Source: CAYMZZ01 sp047600605 (lineage in GTDB: Bacteria > Bacteroidota > Bacteroidia > Chitinophagales > Chitinophagaceae). Taken from it: 64,000 nt of DNA. Below, piece by piece: positions 17,349-27,001 of the stretch (its first letter is position 1; each line of letters begins with the position of its first letter). The notes below the pieces were generated by a model. The model did not search any database, had not been told where the DNA came from, and saw nothing but the letters and a program-made list of their open reading frames with translations. The translations under genes and the position numbers were made by a program. The stretch covers positions 372,001-436,000 of the forward strand of contig JASGKK010000003.1 in assembly GCA_047600605.1 (NCBI GenBank), given 5' to 3'.

Positions 17349-17853
17349 GATTTTACTGTTTATATTCCTGCCGGTTTTTCAGAAGCCCTATAACCTCTTA
17401 CATGCGGGCAGAAAATATTGTCTATAAGCCAGCATCTTCCTGCTCTCTTCATCGGTCCTATTAAAATAGCTTAGCACTATGAGGATATATGAACTTGTTG
17501 AGTGATCATTGCGAGATCAATTGTTCTTTCCTGGCGGCTATTAGGGTACGTTGCAATGATGCTACTGCTTTGTCAGAGGTTGGGTGGCCGGTTGTGCAGC
17601 CACAGGAAGTTCTACGGAAATGAGAAAACAACTGAATGCATTTTCAAAAAAAAGCATTTCCGTACAGGAAAATAATACTTATTGGCTAATTTTTGCGCGA
17701 ATAATTGAGTGTAATGAGATTTGCGTTCCCCTGTTTCGATCAAAAGTTCATCTTACAAAGACGCTCAACATGATGAAGATAGCAGCTTGATTACCATTAT
17801 GATTTGCCAGACACTCGCCGACCTTTTGCTACCAGCTGATATAGTAACCGTTT
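17349..17853. other. intergenic region, no gene seen
   Basis: About 500 bp between the PIG-L gene and the arr relic. Short frames here have no family features. It contains the promoter region for the PIG-L gene, without a clean consensus. Confidence 0.4.
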
Positions 17854-18292
17854 TTAGTCATTTAACGAGTTAATGCCCTGTTCTTTCAGTTTTTCCAGGG
17901 CATCTTTCATTGCCTTAACCTGCGCGGAAGGATGACCTTGCCAGATTGTTACTTCTCCAACTACTTTAAACGGATGGATGGAACGGAAGGATTGTGTAGG
18001 GTTACCGGGAAATTTTCTGTCGGTCAAATCAGGATCATCTTCTATTTGGCCAGTGGGCTTCTACTAAATAAATCCTTTCCCTTCCTTCTCCGAATGCCAG
18101 TTCAGCTCCCCAGATAGCAGCATCCAGTGTTCCGGTCAGAAAAATGTATTTCGCATTTTTCCTTTGCCCGTAATTTGAATTATAACCAGCTTCAATCCGG
18201 TCACCCACTTTAAGGTCAGCCTTTGTGCCATGAAAATAGGTACGGGCAAAAGGAGTTTGAAAGGGATTGCTATCCTGGCTATTTTGCTGCAT
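17854..18292 (-). pseudogene. arr: frameshifted rifampin ADP-ribosyltransferase (Arr)
   Basis: The first frame gives PFARTYFHGTKADLKVGDRIE, then YIFLTGTLDAAIWGAELAFG and IYLVEAHWPNRR before a stop, which is the N-terminal part of Arr. One base further the expected rest continues in a second frame: PTGQIEDDPDLTDRKFPGNP, then TQSFRSIHPFKVVGEV and a normal C-terminus to TAA at 17854-17856. Removing one G near 18058 restores a 145-codon gene, the usual Arr length. Arr uses NAD to ADP-ribosylate and inactivate rifamycins. It is broken by one base here, or the read is wrong. It follows the DHFR-like gene by 19 bp. Confidence 0.85.
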
Positions 18293-18311
18293 AGGTCTTG
18301 ATTTATCGCTA

Positions 18312-18881
18312 CTACTTATCTACTGTATAACTCAACTCGGTCACCCCACTGGCAAACTGCCGGGTAGTCTGCAGCTGGAGTTTTACTTTTTCTTTTATGC
18401 CGGCAAACAAAGGAATGCCCTGACCCAGAATAATCGGGTTTACAAACAGCCAGTAGCCATCGACCAGGTTTTGTTCTATAAGTGCATGGGTAGCTGTCGG
18501 GCTTCCAAAAAGCAGGATTTCGCTGCCGGGCCGCTCTTTAATTTCATTAATCCGCTCCGATAGATTGTCATTGATAATAGTTGTATTCGCAAGTGCTGCC
18601 TCTTGCAGTGTATGGGATAAAACAATTTTGCGTGCTACGTTATACCAGCTTGAATGTTCTATATCGTGTTTGCTCGCGCCCGGGCGGGCGCCTGCGGCGG
18701 GCCAGTAATTTTCCATCATCTCATAGGTCACCCGGCCATATAGAGCGGCATCGGTTTGGCGAATACGTTTGCCCACATGGTCAAAAATTTCTTCATCAAT
18801 TTTTATCCAGTTCATCTCTCCATTAGGTCCTGCCACAAAACCATCGAGTGAAATATGCATAAATGAAATGATCCTTCTCAT
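18312..18881 (-). CDS. dihydrofolate reductase-like (RibD C-terminal) protein
   Basis: A 189-residue reductase. The start ATG at 18881 (MRRIISFMHISLDGFVAG) fits the family; an upstream ATG adds unrelated residues. Features are SLDGFVAGPNGEMNW, the ALYGRVTYEMMENYWP nucleotide-site helix, and the C-terminal LVNPIILGQGIPLF strand (from FVNPIILGQGIPLF). These YyaP/YwjB-like proteins bind NADPH; the substrate is unknown. It is the first gene of a two-gene unit with arr. Confidence 0.85.
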   Translation of the reverse strand: MRRIISFMHISLDGFVAGPNGEMNWIKIDEEIFDHVGKRIRQTDAALYGRVTYEMMENYWPAAGARPGASKHDIEHSSWYNVARKIVLSHTLQEAALANTTIINDNLSERINEIKERPGSEILLFGSPTATHALIEQNLVDGYWLFVNPIILGQGIPLFAGIKEKVKLQLQTTRQFASGVTELSYTVDK

Positions 18882-19105
18882 CTGGCGCTGCTTTTTGATT
18901 ATCTCTAATTGGATGTTACCTCTTAAATATCCGAAATTCCGGCCATATTTCATGAATGAAATAGATTTGGTAAATCCTCAAAAAAAGCTGGGTGATAGCA
19001 TGTTAGTTTTTAGATGAACGCTGTCAGGTGCTGATTAATACATGTTTAGTTAGTAAACATTAATTATCAGTCCGAATAAGAAAGGGTGGTTGCTTAAAAT
19101 TTTAA

Positions 19106-19137
19106 TTTGTAACGCGTAACGTAACATGTTATCTTTG
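19106..19137 (+). promoter_or_regulatory. higBA promoter placed directly at the start codon
   Basis: TTTG (19106-19109), a 20-nt spacer and TATCTTTG (19130-19137) match the Bacteroidota consensus exactly. Only 4 nt separate the -7 box from the HigB ATG, so the mRNA is probably leaderless. Confidence 0.65.
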
Positions 19138-19141
19138 TGGT

Positions 19142-19420
19142 ATGATCGTCAGTATTCAGCATAAGGGGCTGAAACTCCTATGGGCAAAGGGCAATAGTGC
19201 CAAGCTTCCACAGGACCAGGTCGGAAAGATCAGGCAGATACTGACGCTTTTGCACGCTGCCGAAAAGGTCACGGATATGAACTTTCCGGGGTCTGCATTA
19301 CATCCGCTAAAAGGGGAACTAACAAACTATTGGGCGGTTACTGTTAAAGCAAACTGGCGAATTATCTTCAAGTTTGAAGATGGAAATGCCTATTTAGTCG
19401 ATCATGTTGATTATCACTGA
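19142..19420 (+). CDS. higB: HigB-type toxin (RelE superfamily mRNA interferase)
   Basis: A 92-residue toxin of the HigB/plasmid maintenance killer group: SIQHKGLKLLWAKGNSAKLP at the start, then LHAAEKVTDMNFPGSALHPL, and NYWAVTVKANWRIIFKFEDGNAYLVDHVDYH (read in parts), which is diagnostic. It cleaves mRNA at the ribosome when free of antitoxin. The toxin-first order with the antitoxin 12 bp downstream is the HigBA layout. Confidence 0.93.
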   Translation: MIVSIQHKGLKLLWAKGNSAKLPQDQVGKIRQILTLLHAAEKVTDMNFPGSALHPLKGELTNYWAVTVKANWRIIFKFEDGNAYLVDHVDYH

Positions 19421-19432
19421 AAGGGAAATACT

Positions 19433-19759
19433 ATGATAAAACAAGGAATGAAGCCTATGCATCCCGGGCAGGTCCTGAAAGAGATGTACCTGGAGCCATT
19501 AGGCCTCAGCCAAACGGAGGCAGCCGCCAATCTCGGCGTGACCCGCAAAACGCTATCCATGCTGTTGAATCGGCACCAGGGTATAAGCGCCGAAATGGCG
19601 TTGCGTCTCTCCAAAGCATTCAATACCACCCCCGAACTATGGCTGAATATGCAACAAAATTATGACCTATGGCATGCGGGACAGAAAGTAAAACTATCAC
19701 ACATCAAAGTTTTTCGAAAGCCGTCAAAACGGGTTGAACGGGGAGCAACAACTGGTTAG
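19433..19759 (+). CDS. higA: HigA-type antitoxin
   Basis: A 108-residue XRE-like antitoxin: the HPGQVLKEMYLEPLGLSQTE opening, the helix-turn-helix AAANLGVTRKTLSMLLNRHQ, and GISAEMALRLSKAFNTTPELWLNMQ (read in parts), as in HigA/VapI proteins. It neutralises HigB and represses the promoter. The C-terminal about 25 residues are basic. Confidence 0.93.
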   Translation: MIKQGMKPMHPGQVLKEMYLEPLGLSQTEAAANLGVTRKTLSMLLNRHQGISAEMALRLSKAFNTTPELWLNMQQNYDLWHAGQKVKLSHIKVFRKPSKRVERGATTG

Positions 19760-19828
19760 CTTTTCCGGAAGTATATCCAGCCATTTCATTCAGAAAAAAG
19801 AAAACGCCTTTTACAACAATCAGTTTAC

Positions 19829-20236
19829 CTAAGGATGATGTTCTAAATCGGTTGCATAGCCACCATTAGTAAAATAAGTTTCATCCCAGTACTCACCATC
19901 ATCACCCATGACTTTCGCCCGGAGACTTTGTGCAATTCTGATCATTTTACCAATTGTGTATTTATCTGGGTACCTGGCTGATATACATCCTGATCTATAA
20001 TCAAACCAGGGCACGGTCCCCGAATCTGCTCGTGGATGTCCTATCCACTCACAAAATCCCAGGCTTTGTTCCCAACCGAAATTCAGCTGGCCGGGAAGTT
20101 CCAAATTGTATCCATTTGTAAGATTAAGCTCCTTATCAGATTCAACAAATCTTTCCCACTCATCTAAGCTAATATTGCTTTCTTCGTTTTCATCATCATA
20201 ATCATTCTTTCGGATGATAGACAATTCATATCCCAT
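19829..20236 (-). CDS. conserved hypothetical protein
   Basis: A 135-residue soluble acidic protein. The opening MGYELSIIRKNDYDDENEES, the segment ISLDEWERFVESD, aromatic pairs in GWEQSLGFCEWIG, WFDYRSGCISARYPD, and the ending RAKVMGDDGEYWDETYF match a widespread family of small unnamed proteins that sometimes sit near toxin or immunity genes. No catalytic residues were seen. Function unknown. Confidence 0.65.
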   Translation of the reverse strand: MGYELSIIRKNDYDDENEESNISLDEWERFVESDKELNLTNGYNLELPGQLNFGWEQSLGFCEWIGHPRADSGTVPWFDYRSGCISARYPDKYTIGKMIRIAQSLRAKVMGDDGEYWDETYFTNGGYATDLEHHP

Positions 20237-20303
20237 AGTGCAGCATCATTTTTTTATGCTCAGGAAAAGTTGGTTTTATCAAAATGTGGCCATCTTTCGT
20301 ATC

Positions 20304-21740
20304 TCATTTTTCCAGCTCCCTAAGCCTGTTTTTTGCTTCTTCATAACCGGGTGTAATCACTAATGCTTTTTTGTAAAACGCTATCGCCTCCTGTTTCCTG
20401 TCCAGTGCCAGGTAAATATTACCCATCGTCACCATCACCAGGTCGCGATCGGGAAATTCGGTGGCATTGTTTTCGGAAATAATCCGGGCTTCTTCATAAC
20501 GCTTTAGATCATACAACTGCTGGGCCAGAAAATTCATCGAGATCCAGTCGATATAATACCTGGCCGTATCGGGCTTCATCGCCTGATAGGCGGCAACGGC
20601 TTTTTCAGCGCCTTCCGTAGCAATGAGTGTTTCTACCTTCTTATGAACCGGCTGCTTAATCTTTACCGGTACATTGTAAAGTACCTTCAGCAAATTGCTG
20701 GTAATGCCAAAAAAATCAGTAGGTGAACTGTTGCAAAGAATAACGACCATACTATTCGTAGCGGGTATTCTTCGTATAAAGGAAATAAACCCTTCGGTCA
20801 TGCCCAGGTGAAAATTGGAGGCCACACTATCAGTAGCCGTGTATTTGAATGGCTGATTAAACCAGCCAAAGCCATACCTGGCCAATTCAATGCCCGGCGT
20901 AAACATCTGTTTTGTCAGCTCCTTATTCAATAAAGTGTTATTTGACAAAGCAAGGTGAAACTTAAACAGATCTTCTACGGTAGAGTAGAGATCGCCGGTG
21001 CCCATGGTATTGGTCTGATCTCTGAAATCAGCAGAAGTAAAGCCGCCAAAACTATAGTCGTACCCAGTAGCCCGGTCAGCTACAATCTGGGTATGATAAT
21101 AGGATCCCGAATTTTGCATGCCTGCTTTTTCAAAAATATCCTGCGCCATCAGATCGCTATATGATTTACCGGTCACACGCTCCATGATATAGCCCAGGGT
21201 AAAATAGCCCCAGCTACTATAGGAAAAATGAGTACCTGGTGTAAACGCCAGCGGTAAATTGATAAATACCTTTACATATTCCTCGCGCGAATACTTCTGC
21301 CGGCTTATCCGTGGAAAAAAATCACTGATCACATCATAATTAGGTAGCCCCGAAGTTTGGGCGAGCAACTGGCGGATCGTGACTTTAGCGGCCGGCTTGT
21401 TTTTAAACTCCGGTAAATAGCTATCAATAGTACTGTCCAGGCTTAGCAATCTCTTTTGCACTTGTATCAGTGCCAGGGTTGCCGTCAGTGGTTTGGAAAC
21501 AGACCCCAGCATAAATTTAGTACTGGTCGTATTGGGAATATTCCATTCGCGATTGGCCTGGCCAAAAGCTCCTTTGTAGACGACCTTACCATTCTCCGCC
21601 ACCAGTACGGCGCCGTCAAACATGTTGTAGTCATGATAGGCCTTCATGATAGAAGCCATCTTTGCTGACTTACTTTGCGAAAAAGAAAATTGACCAACCA
21701 ATAAAAGGGCAATAATAAGATATGCGCTTCGGCAATTCAT
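20304..21740 (-). CDS. beta-lactamase-fold serine hydrolase with C-terminal TPR
   Basis: A 478-residue secreted protein: signal peptide (NCRSAYLIIALLLVGQFSFS), SxxK motif in MLGSVSKPLTAT, YSSWGYFTLGY as the second motif, and HLGMTEGF as the third. Residues about 400-478 form tetratricopeptide-like repeats (RYEEARIISENNATEFPD, RKQEAIAFYKKALVITPG), common in Bacteroidota members of this family. Probably a periplasmic esterase or D,D-peptidase-like enzyme. Confidence 0.9.
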   Translation of the reverse strand: MNCRSAYLIIALLLVGQFSFSQSKSAKMASIMKAYHDYNMFDGAVLVAENGKVVYKGAFGQANREWNIPNTTSTKFMLGSVSKPLTATLALIQVQKRLLSLDSTIDSYLPEFKNKPAAKVTIRQLLAQTSGLPNYDVISDFFPRISRQKYSREEYVKVFINLPLAFTPGTHFSYSSWGYFTLGYIMERVTGKSYSDLMAQDIFEKAGMQNSGSYYHTQIVADRATGYDYSFGGFTSADFRDQTNTMGTGDLYSTVEDLFKFHLALSNNTLLNKELTKQMFTPGIELARYGFGWFNQPFKYTATDSVASNFHLGMTEGFISFIRRIPATNSMVVILCNSSPTDFFGITSNLLKVLYNVPVKIKQPVHKKVETLIATEGAEKAVAAYQAMKPDTARYYIDWISMNFLAQQLYDLKRYEEARIISENNATEFPDRDLVMVTMGNIYLALDRKQEAIAFYKKALVITPGYEEAKNRLRELEK

Positions 21741-22107
21741 TATACCTTTTTTAATGTTTCCGGGGCGTTCACGCTACCTGTGCTTCGTTGTACAATTTAA
21801 CCATTAGTCAGTAAATCGCAATAGCTCCGCTACAGATTCAGCCTGGTTAAAAGAGTCCTTATTCGCACTATTCGCTCATTTAATACCACTCTTTCCTTTG
21901 CATTCCCTGTAGTTTACCTGCAATTTTCTTTATCTGGATTTAATAGAATTGACAACGACTGCTGAATTTATAACACACAGGCTCCGATCCACAGGAAGGC
22001 TTATGGAGCAAAAGCGAGGAAGACCCGGCCATTAAACAAATTAGTGACCGGGTCTCGAATAGTTGTTACTTTTCTTCTTCTCTTCTCAAATCTGCCCAAC
22101 TTTCTTT
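21741..22107. other. intergenic region
   Basis: 367 bp with no gene. AGACCCGG (22021-22028) and CCGGGTCT (22048-22055) can pair over a 19-nt loop downstream of the large lipoprotein gene, but there is no T-run. Confidence 0.35.
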
Positions 22108-24837
22108 TTATAAAACTCTAAATGAAATAATCTGCGATTCGTATTCTGATGCCAAAGATCCCTGGAGGATGAAGAACTGTAATTTATATTTTCCGGGCTT
22201 ATCAGGCTTATAGGTGGTCAGGTATGTCAAAACTCCGTTTGCAGTAGACTGGGTGTTTTCCACCACTGTGTTACCATCCGGATCAGTGATGTGAATGGAG
22301 ACAGGCACTATGCCGGCTGATGGCATAACAAACGCACTAATATGTACAGCCTGTCCCCTCCTATTTTCTTTTGACACCTGTATCGAGTCGATTTTGACAT
22401 TTCGGGTTGCGTGTCCTACCAGGGTGACGCCACCAACGGCAAAAATCTGGTCGCCAAAACGGTCACACCATCCTTCAATACTTATCATAGCCTTGGAGGG
22501 ACCGGCCAGTGAATCATTCCGGCTGACCCATTCCTGGGCCCTGTCTGTCCAAATCACAGCATGTATCTTTTTATTGCCGGAAGGCGGTAACCATACAGAG
22601 CCATGCTGCAGCGCTACATACCAGTCCTTTGGTACATTTCGCGCCTTAATATCCATTATTACGGGCGTTTTGTATGGGTTTCTTGCAATAAAATCAAGCT
22701 CTACTGCCTGGTATGGACTGGAAGCGCCGGTCTCAAAATCGGAGAAGTTTTCCTGTGCAGAATTATTATCGAATGTTATTTCACCAGTCATTGATTCAAT
22801 ATAGACTTTTACACAGGTATGTTCCCCAACTGATGGTCTCCATGCACGTGAGCATTTAACTATTTTTGTTTCGTTGGGGGCAAGCTTTCCAACGTTTTCT
22901 GTGTGGAATGGTGCCCAATTTCCATCATCTCCAACGCCCGGCGGTGTGTTTATATAGAAACTTACTTTTACATCTTCCGGAGTTTGAACGGCTCCCTGAT
23001 TTGTTATCCTGGCATAAATGAAATTATCATGGCCAACCCACGGATTATCACCGTTCCCGACAGGCTTGGTGTCATCACCAGGTTCATGTCGCTGATAAAC
23101 TTCTTTCGGCGGACTGGTCGGATCATTCTTTTTACTGTTTACCCAAATGTCCACCGTTTCCCAGGGGGGAGGGTTCCAGGGCGAAATCCTCAGGTCAAAT
23201 TGTCCGTTTGGGTCTGCTGCGGGCAAATGACCCCATTCTACTCTTATCCGGTAAGCCGCTGGCCGATCGGCAATTTTTGATTCGACTGTTATTCTTATTG
23301 TTCGTGCAGGATCGAAAAAAGACTCACCCGCCTGTAGCATACGGGCCGGAGGCAGAAGCATTACAGGCCGTTCATTATTGTTGCTTTGGTTGTTATTTTC
23401 AACGGCTTTGTAGATAATTACCCCTCCGTTCCATGCCGGGTTAGTAGGGTCCAGTGTGATATTGGGGTCAAAAATGTAATCGGATGAAGGGCCTGCAGCC
23501 GCATCGGGCCTCTGACGCACTTCTATATAATAGTTCAATCCATCAGATACTTTCAATCTGATCAGGTGCTTTACACTGTTTCCTGCCGGATCCTCAATCA
23601 ACCCATGTGCAATAATGTCAAAGGTTTGGTTCAGATCAGGCACACTTCCCCATTGCAGATAGTGGATATTGCCAGATGAAACGTTTTCATTAAAATAATG
23701 AAGTCGCTTGTCAAAATTTGAACCGATATACAACGGATGAGAATCATGATTACCCATGAGGCAAAACTGTGCCGCATTGCCCTCTAAAAAAGAGCCGTCG
23801 GCATAAGAGTCACTATAGATATCTCCTCCTGCAAAAAAATGAGAAAGCTCATGCGCAATTCTTCCCCAATCGGCCTGCTGTGATACATAGGTCCCCCCTT
23901 TGAGTGCGGGAAAATCTATATCAAAATCAAGACCTAAGCGGGTTGATTCTGCATGGTACCCTGTTTCTAACCAGCAACATTGTCCCCTCAAAAATGGACC
24001 AGCTACAATAAGCAAATAATCTGTGTAGGAGTCAAAATCAGGAACTGATGCCTTTGCCCCTATCAGGGCCTCAGCCCAAAGAAAGTCTGGCTCCTGCAAC
24101 ATATTGTTGGAGTTTTTTGCATTATTTAACTCGTTGGTCGCTACATCAATTTGCTCCTGAGTTGCAGAAGGATCCAGTTGCAAAGCGTCAAGAACAGCTT
24201 GTTTACGGTTAATATCATCCTGCGTCCAGCAATAAAAGTCACGATTCTGACTAAGTGTTACCCAACCCGGTGTACTGCTGAATGCAACGGATGTTTTGTT
24301 ATAAGATGCTTGTTGAAAAAAAGTATTCACATTTGCAGATTTCTGAATGAGCTCATTCATCGCAACACTTCCGGGTGAAGCCAGATCCTCGGGATTTATG
24401 TCTGAAGGCCTGGCGAAAACGATTAATATTTTTTGATTTAATCCCTGTGCCGCCATATCGTAATGCTTATTCCTGTCATACCCCTTTCCTTTCACCAACT
24501 CTGCATCGCTATCTGCCATTGGTGTTGCAAAAGTTGTTGTACCATCTCTGTGAAATGAATCCGTGCTTACAAGTTCTAATGTAGGGCTTACCCGTACTTT
24601 TATCTTTCCTGAAACAATTTCATCTAGCGCTACTACCCTTAACCGGGTGGTGCTGCCGCTGATAACCCTGGTAGGTTCGTTCCCAATGGTGACAATATTA
24701 TCATAGTAATTGGGAGCAAACCCGTTTCCCACAATATCCACCACGGTTCCCGGTAAACCTTTTGTGGGAGAAAAACTGGTAATTTGCCTGGCACATGATG
24801 ATAAAATGAATACAATGCCGATGATGCTGACTCTCAT
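22108..24837 (-). CDS. IPT/TIG-domain lipoprotein with metalloprotease domain
   Basis: A 909-residue lipoprotein: the lipobox is in VFILSSCARQ. Residues about 20-110 are an IPT/TIG domain (ITSFSPTKGLPGTVVDIVGNGF in parts). Residues about 130-420 contain a peptidase-like region with HELSH in GRIAHELSHFFAGGD, resembling M6-type secreted metalloproteases. From about 560 on there are CARDB-like and Ig-like domains (DVKVSFYINTPPG; KVYIESMTGEITFDNNS). The zinc motif supports catalysis. It probably sits on the cell surface and digests protein or has an adhesive role. Confidence 0.8.
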   Translation of the reverse strand: MRVSIIGIVFILSSCARQITSFSPTKGLPGTVVDIVGNGFAPNYYDNIVTIGNEPTRVISGSTTRLRVVALDEIVSGKIKVRVSPTLELVSTDSFHRDGTTTFATPMADSDAELVKGKGYDRNKHYDMAAQGLNQKILIVFARPSDINPEDLASPGSVAMNELIQKSANVNTFFQQASYNKTSVAFSSTPGWVTLSQNRDFYCWTQDDINRKQAVLDALQLDPSATQEQIDVATNELNNAKNSNNMLQEPDFLWAEALIGAKASVPDFDSYTDYLLIVAGPFLRGQCCWLETGYHAESTRLGLDFDIDFPALKGGTYVSQQADWGRIAHELSHFFAGGDIYSDSYADGSFLEGNAAQFCLMGNHDSHPLYIGSNFDKRLHYFNENVSSGNIHYLQWGSVPDLNQTFDIIAHGLIEDPAGNSVKHLIRLKVSDGLNYYIEVRQRPDAAAGPSSDYIFDPNITLDPTNPAWNGGVIIYKAVENNNQSNNNERPVMLLPPARMLQAGESFFDPARTIRITVESKIADRPAAYRIRVEWGHLPAADPNGQFDLRISPWNPPPWETVDIWVNSKKNDPTSPPKEVYQRHEPGDDTKPVGNGDNPWVGHDNFIYARITNQGAVQTPEDVKVSFYINTPPGVGDDGNWAPFHTENVGKLAPNETKIVKCSRAWRPSVGEHTCVKVYIESMTGEITFDNNSAQENFSDFETGASSPYQAVELDFIARNPYKTPVIMDIKARNVPKDWYVALQHGSVWLPPSGNKKIHAVIWTDRAQEWVSRNDSLAGPSKAMISIEGWCDRFGDQIFAVGGVTLVGHATRNVKIDSIQVSKENRRGQAVHISAFVMPSAGIVPVSIHITDPDGNTVVENTQSTANGVLTYLTTYKPDKPGKYKLQFFILQGSLASEYESQIISFRVL

Positions 24838-25406
24838 AAGTAAGGTTTTAAAAGTGAAGAAATTGAGGCTACTTTACTTTCAGAGGAAACAGCTTTTGGA
24901 ACATAGGGAGGGGAGCTGGCTACAGGATAGGTAGGCGGCAAAGCAATGATAATGCTAAAGAGAAGCTAATACCATCATCATTTATTTCCGGATATCTAAA
25001 GGATACGCAGAACCTGTTAAAAATGGCTTTTGCCTTATTTGGACGAATGAACATTTTAAATTCATCAAAAGCTCATTCAAATTTTACATATTTTTTTATC
25101 CTGAAAAAAAGGTGTTTTTCCGGTAAATTGTCAAAGCGTTCCTGATACCAGTCATCAATTATTGGGGTATATCCTGATCGGGGCGTGCGCTGTATGTGAT
25201 ATGAAACTGTTGGGGAAAGAATGTTGCTGAGCGAATACTACTATCCGAAATAAAAGGTTAATCGGTGTAATACTCTCCTTTGTTGTTGGGTTTCTGAATG
25301 CTGCTTGCTCGTTTTTTATACTTAGCAAGCACTTATATCTCTTCATTCCAAAGACGAATCGTCAAGTTAAATTTCGACTCAATTGATTGCCTCATAAACG
25401 TTTTTA
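24838..25406. other. intergenic region, no gene seen
   Basis: About 570 AT-rich bp between two minus-strand genes. It must hold the lipoprotein promoter; no clean promoter, RNA or repeat was recognised. Confidence 0.4.
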
Positions 25407-26498
25407 TCAGCTATAACTAAATTTAGATTTCAGTTTCAATATAGGGCTCTCAAAAAATTTCCACGATATTGCAGAAATAAGTATTGTCAAAGAGATTTTT
25501 ACAAATACAACAACAAATAAGGGCTGCTGCACATTTAGTTTTTGTAGCAAAACATCATAATATCTGTTAACGGGTATGTGAAATAAATATAAGCCATAGC
25601 TTATTTTTCCCAGGTACTTTATAAAGGGAGTTTCCAGTTTATTTTTCATAAACTGAAGAATAGACGAGCTTCCGTAAGCAATTTGTCCGATCAGGGCGGA
25701 GAATATTATGGCCAGAATGGTATATTTTAACTGGCCAATTGAATTGCCGCTAAGGTTACGATTCCCAAAATCGGCAAATATTGACTTAGCGCCAAATGAG
25801 CTAATCTGCCATACTATAAAAAAGGCCAGGAGAAGCAGACCAATAATAAAAACACGGTTAAGGAGCCTGCTCATTCTTTCATTGTCAAAATCCATTCTGC
25901 TAAAAACTAATGGGAGTAACCCGCCCATCATCAGGCTATCTGCGCGGGTAAATAACAAACCACTTTGATAGTAAAAGTTATAATCATTGTACGCCAGATA
26001 TGTTCTAAGGAGGATCGTTCCCGCAATTAGACAAAGCAATACCGGCATCAGCTTTCTTATGGGAACAAAGAAAATTAAAGCAGGATATAGCAGATAATAC
26101 TGTTCTTCTACAGCTAACGACCAGGTGTGGCCCAACGCAGTTAAATATCCGTCCTGGAGAGCTGAAAAATTCTGCAAATAAAACAAGTACGGAATTGTTT
26201 TATTTACTTCCACTTGTGCAAAGTAGATATTTGCGAATAAGAGGGGTATTATCACAAGAAAATAAAGCGGAAAAATCCTCAGCGCTCTTCTGATATAGAA
26301 CAGCTTGAAAAATCCAGGTTGCCCTTTTTGGCTTAAAAGAATATTAGTAATTAAGAAGCCTGAAATAACAAAAAAGAAATCCACGCCGGCCCAACCTAAA
26401 TGAAACACTGAAACCGGGTACAGATGAAAGAGGATTACTGAAAATGCTGCGATTGCTCGCATCCCGTCCAGCCCGGGAAAATAGGTCATCTTACTCAT
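25407..26498 (-). CDS. acyltransferase 3 family membrane protein (OafA-like)
   Basis: A 363-residue inner-membrane protein with about ten hydrophobic segments. The family signature is at the start: YFPGLDGMRAIAAFSVILFH (H is catalytic in the family), then GWAGVDFFFVISGFLI and RRALRIFPLYFLVI. The start ATG at 26498 is chosen over one 18 nt upstream. These enzymes O-acylate sugars of surface polysaccharides. Confidence 0.92.
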   Translation of the reverse strand: MSKMTYFPGLDGMRAIAAFSVILFHLYPVSVFHLGWAGVDFFFVISGFLITNILLSQKGQPGFFKLFYIRRALRIFPLYFLVIIPLLFANIYFAQVEVNKTIPYLFYLQNFSALQDGYLTALGHTWSLAVEEQYYLLYPALIFFVPIRKLMPVLLCLIAGTILLRTYLAYNDYNFYYQSGLLFTRADSLMMGGLLPLVFSRMDFDNERMSRLLNRVFIIGLLLLAFFIVWQISSFGAKSIFADFGNRNLSGNSIGQLKYTILAIIFSALIGQIAYGSSSILQFMKNKLETPFIKYLGKISYGLYLFHIPVNRYYDVLLQKLNVQQPLFVVVFVKISLTILISAISWKFFESPILKLKSKFSYS

Positions 26499-26659
26499 TT
26501 TACGAAGGTATAACATTAACCGGTTTCACAATATGTGCCAGGGCTCATGTTTTACTCCATACATCGTGATGAAAACAGCTGCACGATACATACAGTTACT
26601 AGTTTTATTTTTCCAGCAACTTTAGCAGTTACAGGAGAATCGTCCTCATAGTCCTGATA

Positions 26660-26868
26660 AAATAAATTTTTGAAGCCGTTCGGTGGCAAATATACGCACA
26701 ACTGGACGGCTTCTTATTCAATATTTATGATATGCGCGTTCATTCAGACCATTGCTGAGCCTATCCGGCGAGCGATCCTCTTGCTGGCGACCATACAGAC
26801 AATGACAACCCAATGTCATTGCCGGACACTTCGCCATTATCCGTAAGTCCATATCCAAATACCTGACA
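26660..26868 (+). pseudogene. degraded copy of an ArsR gene with its promoter
   Basis: Reading from 26745 gives QTIAEPIRRAILLLATIQTM, and one base later PNVIAGHFAIIRKSISKYL. Both match the ArsR at 7880 (QAIADPTRRAILVLLAVQAM; PNAIAEHFDVRRQSISKHL). The upstream DNA also matches, including the AACnGnACGGCTTC operator element near 26701-26713 and a decayed -7 box. Frameshifts near 26735 and 26808 and loss of the C-terminal half show it is inactive. Confidence 0.75.
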
Positions 26869-27001
26869 GGGTTTATCAAAATAGTACTGAAGTCAAGCTC
26901 CTCTTCCCGGAGTTCGTTTGCTGATAGAAACGCAAATTCCATCAATAATATTTTTACCTTAACGAGAACCGGCTTCAAAGCCGGAGTAATAAGCAGTAAT
27001 C

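Noticed and set aside
17584..17790. Plus-strand 68-codon frame
   Set aside because: No conserved motif and no upstream signal; AT-rich noise beside the arr relic.
20304..21740. Second beta-lactamase-fold gene as a true beta-lactamase
   Set aside because: Motifs fit the broad class C serine hydrolase family with TPR tail, which is mostly not active on antibiotics.
22021..22055. AGACCCGG/CCGGGTCT hairpin as a terminator
   Set aside because: 19-nt loop and no T-run on either strand; kept only as a note in the intergenic entry.
25155..25346. Minus-strand 63-codon frame
   Set aside because: No family or ribosome site; chance open frame in AT-rich DNA.
26718..26978. Minus-strand 86-codon frame
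   Set aside because: It is the complement of the ArsR relic, whose plus-strand reading matches a known gene.
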